Below, in pieces: positions 36,109 to 47,071 of a DNA stretch of 64,000 nt. The notes beneath the pieces were generated by a model. The model was not told where the DNA came from and did no database searches. It was given only the letters and a program-made list of their open reading frames with translations. The position numbers were made by a program, and so were the translations under genes. This DNA is from Scalesia atractyloides (taxonomy: Eukaryota; Streptophyta; Magnoliopsida; Asterales; Asteraceae), in assembly GCA_947069175.1 (NCBI GenBank), contig CAMTDV010000013.1, positions 14,179,001-14,243,000 on the forward strand, written 5' to 3'. Within the stretch, counting starts at the first letter, position 1. Every line of letters begins with the position of its first letter.

Positions 36109-37714
36109 TGTAGGAATCAGTTCGCATAAAATAAATAAAAACTTTTTATAAATTCGAATTACAATACAGAAATAAATAAAGCTGTAAATTACAACATTTT
36201 TACAACTGAAATAACCGAAATACAAGAACAAAATTCAAACAGAAAAGGGAGTTCTTGGCTGAGGATCGTGTTAGACACGGGTCCCTTAAAACAAATTTCG
36301 AGTATCCCAGGAGAACTCGTTTGTTTCCAGGATGCAACAGCCCAAGCAGTTGCATTGCCGGAGATGACAACAACCCGAAGGTGTACCTTACTGCAAGAAA
36401 GGAGAAGAAGAAAATTTCTGTAGAGAATTTGATGGTGTTCAAGGTGTGTCTTCTGGTGTTGAGGTAATGTTGTATTTATACTGCATCTGGGTTGAAACAG
36501 TCAAAAGGAATTAACTTAATGAATTAAATTGCATTAAACGTCTTTAATGCACTTTAATTCATGAATTAAATTGCATTAAACGTCTTTAATGCACTTTAAT
36601 TCGTCAGTTACGTTCCTGGTCAAGACCCTTGACTCTTCTGTTTCAACTGCTGAAGTGTAACTGATCTGTCATTAACTCTGGAAGCAGCAGGTCGCGCGCC
36701 CGCGCACCTTTATACGCCAGCCTGCTGGTGCGCGCGCCAGTGTGGCTCACATCCCTGCGCGAGCTTACTGGTGCGCAACCCCTTGCGCGAGCATCCTTGC
36801 TCCACAGTCCTATTGTGCGTGTGCCAGTATGGCTCACGTCCTTGCGCGAGCGTACTGGTGCGCCAGCCCTTGCGCCCGCATCCTTTGCTCCCCAGTCCTA
36901 TTGCGCGTGCGCTAGTATGGCTCACATCCTTGCGCGAGCCTACTGGTGCGCAAGCCCTTGCGCGCGCATTGCGCAAGCCTATTGGTGCGCCAGCCCTTGC
37001 GCGCGCACGCCACGTCACCAGGGAACCCATCAGGTCATGCCACACAGTCGCGCCATACTGGTTTACTTTGGTGCGTTGCGCGCGCGCACGTCAGGCATCT
37101 GCTGCGCAACCTAGACTGCCTGCACCATGCGCCACTACCTATGTACCTGCGCGCCCCTTGCCACGTTTCCTTCCAGGGTCTGCGCCACCTGGTCCTTGCA
37201 GCCTTTGCTGAGTCACGCGCATGCGGTAAAAAATACAAAGGCGGCTCTCAAGCGGCTAGCGGCATTGCGAACGTGCGAAGTGCGCCATCAAAGCGCCACA
37301 TTGTGCGCATCGCCCACGCCACGCGCGTGCGAGTGCACTTAGTGTGTCCACGCGCCCACACCCTTCGCGAGTAAACTTAGTGTGTGCTTCCATGAAACAA
37401 TAAGGAAGGAGTGTTGCCACTTAAATACCCATTTAAGTTTCATCACTTCTCCTATGTGGGACAAGATGCTACTTTCCCATTTATTTCAGCATTTAATGTT
37501 TCAACCACCAAACTTTGAGAATCGATATCTCATTCATCTTTGCTCTGTTTTGGACGTGGTTTAGTTTGTTGCGAAGCTCTTCCAACATAGAACACAAACC
37601 CGGAAATAAATATCTATATAAACCTCAGTTTATAATATTTATTTATCTTCCAAAATTAGGAAATACCCATTTCCTATATTTGTGAAAATTGCTATTTTCA
37701 CTAAATTTCCAACA
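36109..37714 (-). repeat. 5' LTR of the Copia element
   Basis: About 1.6 kb, bounded by TG and CA dinucleotides. It contains a 42-bp tandem duplication (36521-36562 and 36563-36604) absent from the other LTR, and a GC-rich array (36690-37330) with 'actggtgcgc' units at 36761, 36848, 36936 and a shortened one at 36975, i.e. a period of about 88 bp. Confidence 0.9.
36690..37330. repeat. GC-rich tandem array inside the 5' LTR
   Basis: An 88-bp unit (tcacatccttgcgcgagc..actggtgcgc..agcccttgcgcgcgcatcc) repeated about three and a half times, very rich in CpG and GCGC. Open frames of 60-146 codons here are by-products of the composition. Confidence 0.85.
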
Positions 37715-39280
37715 GTAATGTCATGAAACCATTGCGAAAGAATACGTCACACATTTCGAAAGTTAAGCAAATATTATTTCCATAGGCCTCAAATCAAGAT
37801 AAAGGTCTTGAATATAAATGCTAGTCTTCAGCCAAAAAGGTCAAGACTCCTCAATCAATACTTGAAATCAATCTAAAATATATGGAAAGCCAGCAAAGCA
37901 AGGCTAAGTGAGTTCCAAGTCTTAAGGAAAATCACAAGAAAAATTAATAATTGAAAAAATGTAACAAACATAGCATAACACATAATATGGTCAATGCACA
38001 AGGTCGTGAGGATCGGTCTATGCACCAAGGACAGACCAAACACTAAGGAGTTGTTTGTTTAGCTCTTAATGATCCAGACCTATCACTGTTTTAACATTTA
38101 ATGGTTTAGACTGTTTGTTTCACGAGCAGACTGTTTGTTAGGTGACTCTATTTGCCTCAATCAAGGACTCTATATGCCTCATAAGAGGACTTCATCATTT
38201 TGCCCCATACAGAGGACTTACTTAGATCATCAAACTATAGGTTCACATCAACATGACTTCATCAAGTTGACTTGACCTGGGCATACCATTAAAACCATAA
38301 ACATATAACATCTTAACATATCATCATATAAGTTATCCGTAAAACTCATACATAAATTATGAAACCCTTTTCATATATGATTTTGTAATCATGAATTTAT
38401 GTTCGTCAAGCATATATACAACAACCGAACCTAGTAAATTTCACCCATAGCAAAGCTATTGATAGGGTCTGAAGATGTAGGATAAAGGCAAACCTACCCC
38501 TATCGCCGAGGCTTCTTCAAGGGAAACCCCTGACTTCAAAACAAAGAACAGACAAACATATAGTATTGATAAGAACATAAACCCACAATAACCAAAAAGT
38601 GATGAAAAAGTAAAACAGAAACGTATATAACAACATATAGACACAAATATGAGTATAGATAATATGTGAAGTCCACCTAATGTGTCAGAAAACCTAAGCT
38701 TGTAAAAGTCTTTAACCTTAATAATACGTGTCCACGAACTCCTATCCTGGACCACGTTCTGAGTGAGTGCAAATCTTTCAAATCCCGCCTACTCAGCTCC
38801 TCCCAAGGAAGTTTCGTAAAGCATATATATATATCAACCCTAAACCTTAGAAAACAGTACGCATACATAGAAACTCACCTTGGCATCTGTTATAGACTGT
38901 TATTCTAATTTATTAGCATTACGTATCCCTAGAACGCCTCATTGGCTAAATTGCATCATTAGATCAGTTGTCTAACACGTTGTAATCTTTCGTTTATTAT
39001 CGCGTGACTGATTCTATCATCATGTCCATTCTCATAATTATGTCTTGACTTAACGACACACATCCTATATATAAGACATTTCTGGTTGAGAAACATGTTC
39101 CTTTTGGTCTGATGAAAATCGAGCGGAGTCCCATTTGTTTTGGCTTAAATCCCAACAACATAAGTTGTTAATATTTCATCACCAAATCAATAATAAACAT
39201 TTGTGTTTCCGAAAACAATTGTTACTAGCTTTACTACCAACTTCCAATGCGTTTGGCAATTAAAATATAATATATATATA
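37715..39280. other. Intergenic DNA with retroposon fragment
   Basis: 38430-38535 (- strand) is a diverged copy of the 3' part of the retroposon at 24579-24961 ('catagcaaagctattg', 'cgaggcttcttcaaggg'). 38045-38140 ('tttagctcttaatgatccag', 'atttaatggtttagac') resembles a widespread hAT-like MITE end. No gene is seen. Confidence 0.45.
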
Positions 39281-40077
39281 TAGGGTGATGATTTAGGGAA
39301 AATGCCTAAAAGTGTGAAAAGTGTAAGAACGTCCCTCATCCATTGGATCAAAACAATCTATGGATAAGAATGGCGCGGTGACGTTTTCGTAAATAACATC
39401 AACTTTATTACTTGGACGCGCTTCATTAATGGTAAAAGAGCCTTTTTACTGCTCTAATACAAAATTCCACACTAATGAGCAAAACGCCATTCAAAATTCC
39501 CGCGTTAACCTACATTCCATACACATCACTCACTTCTAGATGAAACGACATATTTATCTAAAACGTCATTGATACAAAATGTCAAAACTTAATGAAAAAC
39601 GCGTTGCAAATTTAACAAATAGACGTGAACAAACAGTAACTGAAAGTTAAATAGTAACATTTATTACAAAAATTCCATACTAAACTACGCGCCAAAACAA
39701 TAAGAATAATATATTTACTTTAACCCTAAAACATTTTAATGAAAACGCCATAATTCAGATATGCGTAACAAGGTGTAAAACGCCATTGATAAGTTCTAAA
39801 TAATGAAAACGCTGAATATTGATTCTAGGTTAAAGGACATAACGACATTTTTCAAAAATATTGCTTTGAAAATAAAACGCCATTGAAACAAGAATAAAGA
39901 ACAACATGTGATATCTGATGGACTTTTGTTTGAAAATGAATTATAACGCCATCTATTAAGCGGACTTGAACAATGACAATCCTACCCCGCTTATCAATTA
40001 GCGACCCCCTGCCACGTGTTCGACCAGGATCCGTTCTCACCGTTTTCACACTTCCAATCGTTTTCTCCCGATCCCTT

Positions 40078-40080
<3 letters not shown>
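39281..40080. mobile_element. TIR element 1 of a cluster (about 0.8 kb)
   Basis: The left end 'tagggtgatgatttaggg' with 'aagtgtgaaaagtgtaagaa' is related to the reverse complement of the right end (39990-40080, 'gtgtgaaaacggtgagaac'). It is bordered on both sides by TA tracts. The interior has repeated 'aaaacgcca' words and no gene. Confidence 0.5.

Positions 40081-40144
<64 letters not shown>
40081..40144. repeat. TA microsatellite, 32 units
   Basis: An uninterrupted TA tract between two TIR elements. Confidence 0.97.
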
Positions 40145-40146
<2 letters not shown>

Positions 40147-40560
40147 ATGGCACTAGGTTAATTGAGAAACTTGAGAAGCATTCTGGGCCACACATTTTCT
40201 TGAAGTTTTCATAATATACACATATGTATAGTTTAAAATTGACATATACATATGTGTATAATTCAAGATTTGACAATATACATGTATGTATATAGTCAAT
40301 TATAAACTATACATATATGTATACTACGACAAGCTTAGGGAAATGTGTGGTCAAGAATGATTCTCAAGTTTCGTAATATACACATATGTATAGTTTAAAA
40401 TTGACTATATACATATGTGTATAATTCAAGATTTGAAAATATACATATATGTATATATAGTCAATTTTTAAACTATACATATATGTATATTACGACAAGT
40501 TTAGGGAAATATGTGGTCAAGAATGATTCTCAAAGAGGGTGGACTTCTTTTAGGATCCCT
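40145..40560. mobile_element. TIR element 2 with an internally duplicated palindrome-rich unit
   Basis: Ends 'ggatggcactaggtta' and 'tttaggatccct' are inverted relatives. The interior is a tandem pair of units of about 185 bp (about 40195-40375 and 40376-40560), each carrying several 'acatatgtgtata'/'tacatatatgtata' palindromes and 'tgtggtcaagaatgattctc'. Confidence 0.6.
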
Positions 40561-40573
40561 ATAATATATATAT

Positions 40574-40889
40574 GGTAAAATGAAAGCTTATACTAGTTGT
40601 GAGAACTTAGAGAACTCGGCCTTATGAGAGGTTTTTCAAAAAAAAATTTACCAAATATCCTAAAAAATCGACTTTTCCAAAACTTATTGATATTATGCTT
40701 ATTTCATCAGTTTTTTACAGCTGCTGTAAGAGGCCGAAGAACACCACTTCCAATTTTTTTAATTTTTTTACGGCATTCTTTCTAAACAATTTAATCTAAT
40801 GGTATAAAAAATGAGGGCAAAACTCACACCGGAAAACCGAGTTCTCTAAGTTCTCACAACTTAGAGTGATTTTCCCTTGATCTTGATCC
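40574..40889. mobile_element. TIR element 3 (about 0.3 kb)
   Basis: A perfect 25-bp inverted repeat at 40595-40619 and 40837-40861 (core 'gttgtgagaacttagagaac'). Flanked by TA tracts. No coding capacity: a MITE. Confidence 0.75.
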
Positions 40890-40918
<29 letters not shown>

Positions 40919-40920
<2 letters not shown>

Positions 40921-41292
40921 ATGAATTAAAATGAGAACCAACTTGAGTTGTGAGAACTAGGCCATCCAAAAGGTTTTTTCAAAAAAAGTTTTTCTCAAAA
41001 GTCACAAAAAGATCACTTGTTTCAACAAAAAAAAAAGTAAAAGAATGTCGCATACCCACATTTACATGAGGCGTAAAAAATATTTATCTTCATGCAAAAT
41101 TTACGTAAGTGCGTAAAAAAAACTTGCATCAGTCAAAACTACCAACTCGACAATTTTTTTTACTTTTTTTACAGATGTATTTATAATATTTTCATCTATG
41201 TTTGTGCAAACAAAATTTGCCCCAACTCACGCATGAACAAAAAGTTCTCATGGTTCTCACAACTTGGGGTGGTTCTTATTTGAACCGAGCCC
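40919..41292. mobile_element. TIR element 4 (about 0.37 kb)
   Basis: The left 'gagttgtgagaact' near 40950 and the right 'agttctcatggttctcacaac' near 41245 are inverted. The ends again abut TA tracts, and the terminal words are related to element 3, so both belong to one MITE group. Confidence 0.65.
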
Positions 41293-41941
41293 TATATATA
41301 TTAAACTTCTCATAATTGCATTTCAAATAACAATAAACATTGCAGTTGTAACACCCGATGATTCTCAATAAATTCTTGAAGTGACAAGTGTTTTGAAAAC
41401 CTTCCTCATATTAACTAAGTAAAAACTAAGGGGTTAAAACCATCAAATGATCAAAATAAGAAGATGAGGGCCTAAAAGGTCAATAAACAAAAAATCATAT
41501 TTTTATTTGGAGGGGTTGAGGACTGTATTGCGGTCCCCTTGCATACTGCATAGGGTGTCAGGTTGCGGAAAAAATTGCTGACCTATCTCCAAATTGCCAC
41601 CTCATTTGACACTAATTGTAACGCTCTGTATTTCTAGGCTTTCCTTATTTAGAAAGTGTATTCGAATTTCTATATTTGGAACCTGGTATCGTAATCATAT
41701 CTTTCATTTTCAACCTTTGTACTATGAGACATGATCATAATGGAACTTTATTTGATATTTATACATTTTAATACGCTTGATTAATACTTCACAATCTCTA
41801 ATACGTGACTTCATGCAAGAAACTCATACTTGAATTACTCGAATGCTCAATTCTGCGTGCAATCATACTTATACATCATTCATACATACTTAAAATACTT
41901 AAACGACCAGCTATAAGACATGAAAATGGACCGAACAAGTT

Positions 41942-42036
41942 ACTTCGCACGAAGTGCATTCCATTTCACACGAAGTAAGGTCACTTTGTACGAAGAGAAT
42001 ACCAGTTCGTACGAAGTAATGCCAACTCGTACGAAC
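41942..42036. repeat. Cluster of five phased near-palindromes
   Basis: Variants of the dyad 'cttcgcacgaagt'/'ttcgtacgaag' whose 'yacgaa' half-sites start at 41948, 41969, 41989, 42010 and 42030: spacing 21, 20, 21, 20 bases, about two helical turns. They lie upstream of a TATA-like 'ctataaata' at about 42051, inside the solo LTR. Confidence 0.85.
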
Positions 42037-42635
42037 TGACCTGTTTTCCTATAAATACAGACGCACTTCACCACTTCCAACCTTCCATACACTCTCACTC
42101 TCACTCTCACTCTCAAATTTCTTGATTTTCGGCAGAATCATCTTAGATTTTTCTAAGTGAGTTTAACTCACTAACACTTTGCAATTTCATAACTTTTCTT
42201 CTAATTTTACTTCTTTCGTTTGTACCAAGTGTTGTAAGCTAATCTAGTTCATCATCCTCATGACTCTGGATTAGTGTTCTAGCTAATGAGAACATTGGGA
42301 GCCTTGGCTACACGAATTAAGTTCCACACCCCATTTGAACATTTATGCACTTACTTTATGTACATTCACGACCAACCGGGTTATTGCAACCTTGTGCTTT
42401 GGTGAATCATATAATGAGATTTGACATCTCCATGCTTGACATCTATGACCAACTTGAATACTTAAACTATACATAAACTATCGTATTTTCTTAATAAACT
42501 AGTCGGAATAAAATCTTAATCGCTTCTGATTAAGTAGTATAGTTCTAGACTGTTCTGCCACATTGCTAATACCTTGTTCACGAAAATCAATGTCGAAACG
42601 GGTGCAAAATGAGCTAAAACGTTACAAAAACAGAC

Positions 42636-42712
42636 CCTTCGCACGAAGTGATCAGTCACTTCGCACGAAGTGGACTGTCACTTCACACGAAGTGGTTACC
42701 TCGTGCGAGGTT
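42636..42712. repeat. Second cluster of four phased near-palindromes
   Basis: 'cttcgcacgaagtg' and variants with half-sites starting 42642, 42664, 42686 and 42704 (spacing 22, 22, 18). Same word as the upstream cluster, in the same solo LTR. Confidence 0.8.
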
Positions 42713-43562
42713 GCGTTTTTCTGTTTTCTTTCCGTTGCTTCAGAATCTGGATCTACGTCCGACTCAGTATACTCACGCCCACCTGTTTACCCCATGTAGG
42801 GCCACTTTGGGTTGCATCACTTGAGCACTCTACGCACGGAATACTAGGAAGCTTTGATAATCGTGTGTACACTCGAACACCCTTTTTGTTTTACACTTTT
42901 GGTGCAACATGTTTAATCTATAAAAAAATACACACAATCACACCTATACTTTATGCAAACACAAACAATCCATCATACATGCTAAAATACGTGATACATG
43001 ATTTGTATTCTTGGAACATTCTTATGTGATTCGTTTGTTATTAACTTCGTACGAGCCTCCCCTTAACATGTATAACTCTATAGGAGTAACGCACCGTCCT
43101 ATATTCTTAAGGTCATGTTAAGTATTCTAATTTTTACGCTACACTCGAGGGTTGACTTGTTAAATTGCATGCCATGATACATTAATCTAGTTAGCTATTT
43201 TTGCCATGTGGATTCGTTTAATCACCTTTTTACATACTTATGCTATATTAAACTTGTGTACTCGCCAATGCTTTTGTGTTGAACTATACTTTTAACATGT
43301 TGCAGGTTGATGATGTCGATATTGAGGAAATCGAATAGGACAGACTAGAATTCGTTTTGAACTCATGTATTGTAGGACGTGTTTCTTGACTAAGGCCTTG
43401 TATTCTACTTGACATGTTGTATTTTGTTTCTAAAGCTTTGTAATCGAATATTTGAAGTGAAATGAAATTATGTAATCATAATTATTGTCACAATCTAGTG
43501 TTATGTTGACTCGAGCAATCTATTTCGTCCCGCCCTGATGTTTCCGCCATCGGTTGGGGTGT

Positions 43563-43702
43563 GACACTAATCCTGCATTGAGACACCTCTATGAAACTTG
43601 TACAAGTCTCTTGCATCCCCTGGCTGGGGTATGACACTAATCCTGCATTGAGACACCTCTATGACACTTGTACAAGTCTCTTGCATCCCCCTTTGGCTAT
43701 AA
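43563..43702. repeat. 70-bp tandem duplication next to the solo LTR
   Basis: 'gacactaatcctgcattgag' starts at 43563 and again at 43633, each followed by 'acacctctatga' and 'cttgtacaagtctcttgcat'. The first unit spans the 3' end of the solo LTR and its CTAAT duplication. Confidence 0.85.
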
Positions 43703-45025
43703 ATAGCCACTCTTGTGCTCCAATTTATCTCATCTTCAATAATCTCTTAAGACTCTCAAGTTCTTATTTCGACAATTCCAACTTTTTCTTTGGTAAGTCT
43801 CTTTCTTATACTCTTTCATTTGCATTCAGTCTCATAGTTGAATTCATCCAAGTGTCGCTAATTTTAAACAATTTGACCTTCGTTTCTGGTCACTCTGAAC
43901 ATACATTTTCAAGTTAAACTTACCCAAATGGTCTTCATGTATGGAATAAAACCCCCTATTTACATCTCGTGATTATCACGTCTAAGTGATTCGATTTGAC
44001 AAGTCAAACCTAAACTTTATAAAAAAACAAACCCATATTTTCAAACATGGTAAATATATTTTTGTTACATTTTACAAACTGATTAGATTTATAAAATATC
44101 CATTAAACACATTAGAGATCATTCTTTGATAAATATATATTTTAAACAAAGTTGGGTTTGACGTTTTATAAAACTTTGGTTTGACTTGGCAAATTTAACC
44201 ATTTAGACATGATAATCACGAGATGTAAATGAGGGTTTTATTCCCTACATCATGAAGACCGTTTAGGTAAGTTCAATTTGAAGATGTTTGTTCAGGGTGA
44301 CCAGAAATGAAGGTCAAGTAAAATGGTCAAATTGTTTAAAATTAGCTACACTCAAATGGAATTAAATTAAGAAACCAATTGCAAAGGAAAGAGTATAAGA
44401 AAAGAGACTTACCAACTTTAGTTAACCTTACATTCTGATTTGAAAAGGTTTTGACCTGTTACGATTTTTTATATGGTTTAAGCCATTTTAACGAGTCGTG
44501 TGCCTAAATACGCGTTCGGACCGGAAAATGGGTTCGTGGCAAGTTGAACATGTTAAAATATATTTTTGTTATGTTTTACAAACTGTTCTGATATCAAAAT
44601 ATTATATTACATACGCTTAAAGATCATTCTTTGGTAATCACATAAAGTTGAGTTTGAGTTTTTAAAAATTCAGGTTTGACTTGTTAATTTGACCCATTTA
44701 GACGTGATGGCACGAGGTGTAAATGTAGGGTTTTGTTCCCTACATTATGAGCACTATTTGAGTAAGCTTAATTTGAAAGTGGTTGACCAAAGTGGCCATG
44801 ATTGAAAGGCATACATAATAGTCAAATTGTTTGAAATTCTCGTACTCGGACGGAATTAAGCTACGAAACTAATTGATATTGAAAGATCTAAGGGAAAGGA
44901 ACTTACCAACTTTAGAAGATAACTTCAAAAGACTAGAAGAGGAGCTTAAGAAAGCATAAGCAAGTAACTCTCACAAGACCTCTTAGAATGACATGTTTGT
45001 TTTTTAGTTGGGATGAGAAGTAAGG

Positions 45026-45548
45026 CCTCAAAGGATGCTATTTATAGTGAATGAGGAAGCATGAGGCTTGGACAAGTGTCCTAGAGGTGCTCAATGCAAA
45101 ATATTAGTGCCCCTTGAGGTGTCAAAACCAGAGGAGATGTGGCAAAGGAGGTGAAAGGTGGCAAATTTCAGCAGAATTGTGGCTGCTAGCGAAGTTGTTG
45201 TCTAGAACTCCTTGCGGCCGCAAGGAGGTCCCCATACGGTCGGCAAAGGGTCCAGCGTAGCAGCATTTTGGTTTTTGACAGTTTCAGCCTCGAAGGATGC
45301 TATTTATAGTGATTGAGGAAGCATGAGGCTTGGACAAGTGTCATAGAGATGCGTCAATGCAAAATATTAGTGCCCCTTGAGGTGTCAAAACCAGAGGAGA
45401 TGTGGCAAAGGAGGTGAAAGGTGGCAAATTTCAGCAGAATTGTGGCTGCCAGTGAAGTTGTTGTCTGCACTCGCGGACCGCAAGGAGGACCCCATACGGT
45501 CTGCAACTCCAATGTAGCAACATTTTGGTTTTTGACGGTTTCAGCCCT
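45026..45548. repeat. 262-bp tandem duplication
   Basis: Units begin 'cctcaaaggatgctatttat' (45026) and 'cctcgaaggatgctatttat' (45288) and run to 'tttttgacagtttcag' / 'tttttgacggtttcag'. They differ by substitutions and short indels around 45200-45260. Confidence 0.9.
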
Positions 45549-45665
45549 CAACTTCTTTCATTGCCCTTTTGTAAATAATCCCTCAACTTTGACCAAGTTA
45601 ATCGTAAGGAAGATTTCTAGATACGTGTCACTTAGAAACTTATCAGGAATAACCAAGTTGTTACA

Positions 45666-46745
45666 TTAACCACCCTGGCTTTACCATTCTTTAAGCTAAC
45701 ATGATAACCACTACTTTCAAAAGTTCATAATGAAATTAAATTTTTGGTTAGTTCAGGTATATACCAAACATTAGAAACCCCATATCAGTTTCATTATCCA
45801 ACTTTAAAGATATTACACCATGACCCTTGATCATACAAGCTCTATCATCTCCTACCTCACCAAGATTTTCATTCTAAAACTTTGTGAGCAACTTCTTGTC
45901 AAGGGTCATGTGATAGAAACAACCAGAATCCGTAATCGAATCGTCACTTGGACTATGATCAGACACAATCAACATAATCAGCATATTTGCACCATCATAC
46001 CCATCCAATACGCCCTTGACTCTTAGAAGAACTTGCATTCTGATCCAACTTCCTTTTCTTGTTTCTTTCAGGACAATCTCTTTTAAGAAGTTTCTCAAAA
46101 CTACATATGAAACATTTCCTCTTAAACTTTGATTTAGACCTTCCTGACCCTTCTGCTTTGAATGCCCTTTGTTCAATTCTTCCCCTTACAACCAACCCTT
46201 CACTCACATCTTCTTGACCATGAGTCTTTTTCTTCAACTCTATAGAGTTTGATGCCGCTATCTTCCATCGATAATGTATCCCTTCCATACATAAGGTATC
46301 CACAAAGTGCTCATATAAACTAGGTAATGATGTCAATAATATTATTGCTTGGTCATTATCATCAAGAAACACTTCTATATTCTATAAATCAAATACAACC
46401 TATTGGCCATTGATTTAGACATGTACAAACCTTCGAATTTCGACCAAATACGTGCGGTTGTGGTTTCTTTTGAAACCTCACTGAGACTCAACATAATCTC
46501 CTATGAACTTTATCCATGGTTTCCTTCTTCTCTTTGTAAGATCTACAGGTAAACTGTCTTCACCCTTTAATGCATCAACCACACCATTATGGACCAACAG
46601 TGCTCGCATCTTTACCCTCCACAAACTGAAATCATTTCTTACATCAAATTTCGTAGTTTGTCCCATTGTAAAAATTGTGGACAATTTTCCAATCAATTTA
46701 CGGTCAATTCTCTGAGAATCGAGCCAACGAGGCTCTAATACCAAT
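45666..46745 (-). pseudogene. Copia gag-protease remnant
   Basis: On the - strand: gag start region 'TTKFDVRNDFSLWRVKM' (46650 area), 'ALLVHNGVVDALKGEDSL', 'PSLYEHFVDTL', a cysteine-containing basic region of zinc-knuckle type, and a protease-like 'ITDSGCFYHMT' near 45920. The pieces are in different frames. It stops abruptly at 45665, where the foldback begins; integrase and reverse transcriptase are missing. A primer-binding site complementary to initiator tRNA-Met ('tggtattagagc', 46732-46743) follows the LTR. Confidence 0.8.
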
Positions 46746-47071
46746 TGTAAAGAAAAAACGCCAAAGAATTCAACACAACACAACGAATTGATCTTTTATC
46801 CAACAAGAATTAAGAACTGAAAAGAAGTACAAACGATTACAAGAAGAAATCATTGTTTGATCGAATTGAACAAGCTAACCCTAATACTGATATGTATCCC
46901 CCTTTTATGGTTGTTAACTGTGATTAACAACAAAATTTCAATTAAACATCAGTCCCTGACCTTTCTAAACAAGAAACCTTCAACTCCTTATTATGACACA
47001 ATCAGTCCATCTACTTTTAAGCTTAACTTAAACAGACAACTTATATGTAGACTTTAACCAACATCCTAACA
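46746..47071 (-). repeat. 5' LTR of the truncated Copia
   Basis: On the - strand it starts TGTTAGGATGTTGG and ends CTTTACA, two bases before the primer-binding site. About 326 bp. The matching 3' LTR is not in the window. Confidence 0.75.

Larger units (their letters stand above)
29689..37714 (-). mobile_element. LTR retrotransposon, Copia superfamily, mutated
   Basis: A complete structure on the - strand: 5' LTR 36109-37714, gag-pol region about 35711-31698, polypurine tract next to 31142, 3' LTR 29689-31141. Domain order gag, protease, integrase, reverse transcriptase, RNase H is the Copia order. The LTRs begin TGTTGGAAATT and end CCTACA or CCCACA on that strand. Flanks on the - strand read ATTAC before the 5' LTR and ATAC after the 3' LTR, a likely 5-bp target duplication with one base lost. 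The polyprotein is split by several frameshifts and stops, so it is not autonomous now. No clear tRNA primer-binding site was seen next to the 5' LTR. Confidence 0.92.
41617..43566 (+). mobile_element. Solo LTR with CTAAT target duplication
   Basis: Starts TGTAACGC, ends GTGTGACA, and is flanked on both sides by CTAAT (41612-41616 and 43567-43571). Its right half is homologous to 1-1449. Only one LTR is present and there is no internal coding region, so it arose by LTR-LTR recombination. It contains two clusters of phased near-palindromes. The family is unknown; length and ends would suit a Gypsy-type element. Confidence 0.85.
41347..45665. mobile_element. Large foldback / pair of inverted LTR-like copies carrying nested insertions
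   Basis: The left end (41347, TGTAACACCC) and the reverse complement of the right end (45665, TGTAACAACTTGG) start alike and stay related for hundreds of bases ('ctaagtgacacgt' versus 'cttgaagtgacaagtgt'; 'tgcggtcc' blocks; 'cattgagacacctct' versus 'cattgagcacctct'). The inner arms 43790-44028 and 44163-44418 pair well, giving a turn near 44100. A solo LTR (41617-43566) interrupts the left arm. The right arm has a further copy of 44040-44420 at 44545-44930 and a 262-bp tandem duplication. No protein-coding part is visible. Confidence 0.65.

Noticed and set aside
40081..40144. CRISPR-like or satellite array
   Set aside because: It is a plain TA microsatellite; no spacer-repeat structure exists anywhere in the window.
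41347..43566. A single 2.2-kb LTR starting at 41347
   Set aside because: The perfect CTAAT flanks and the match to 1-1449 place the LTR start at 41617; 41347-41616 belongs to the foldback arm.
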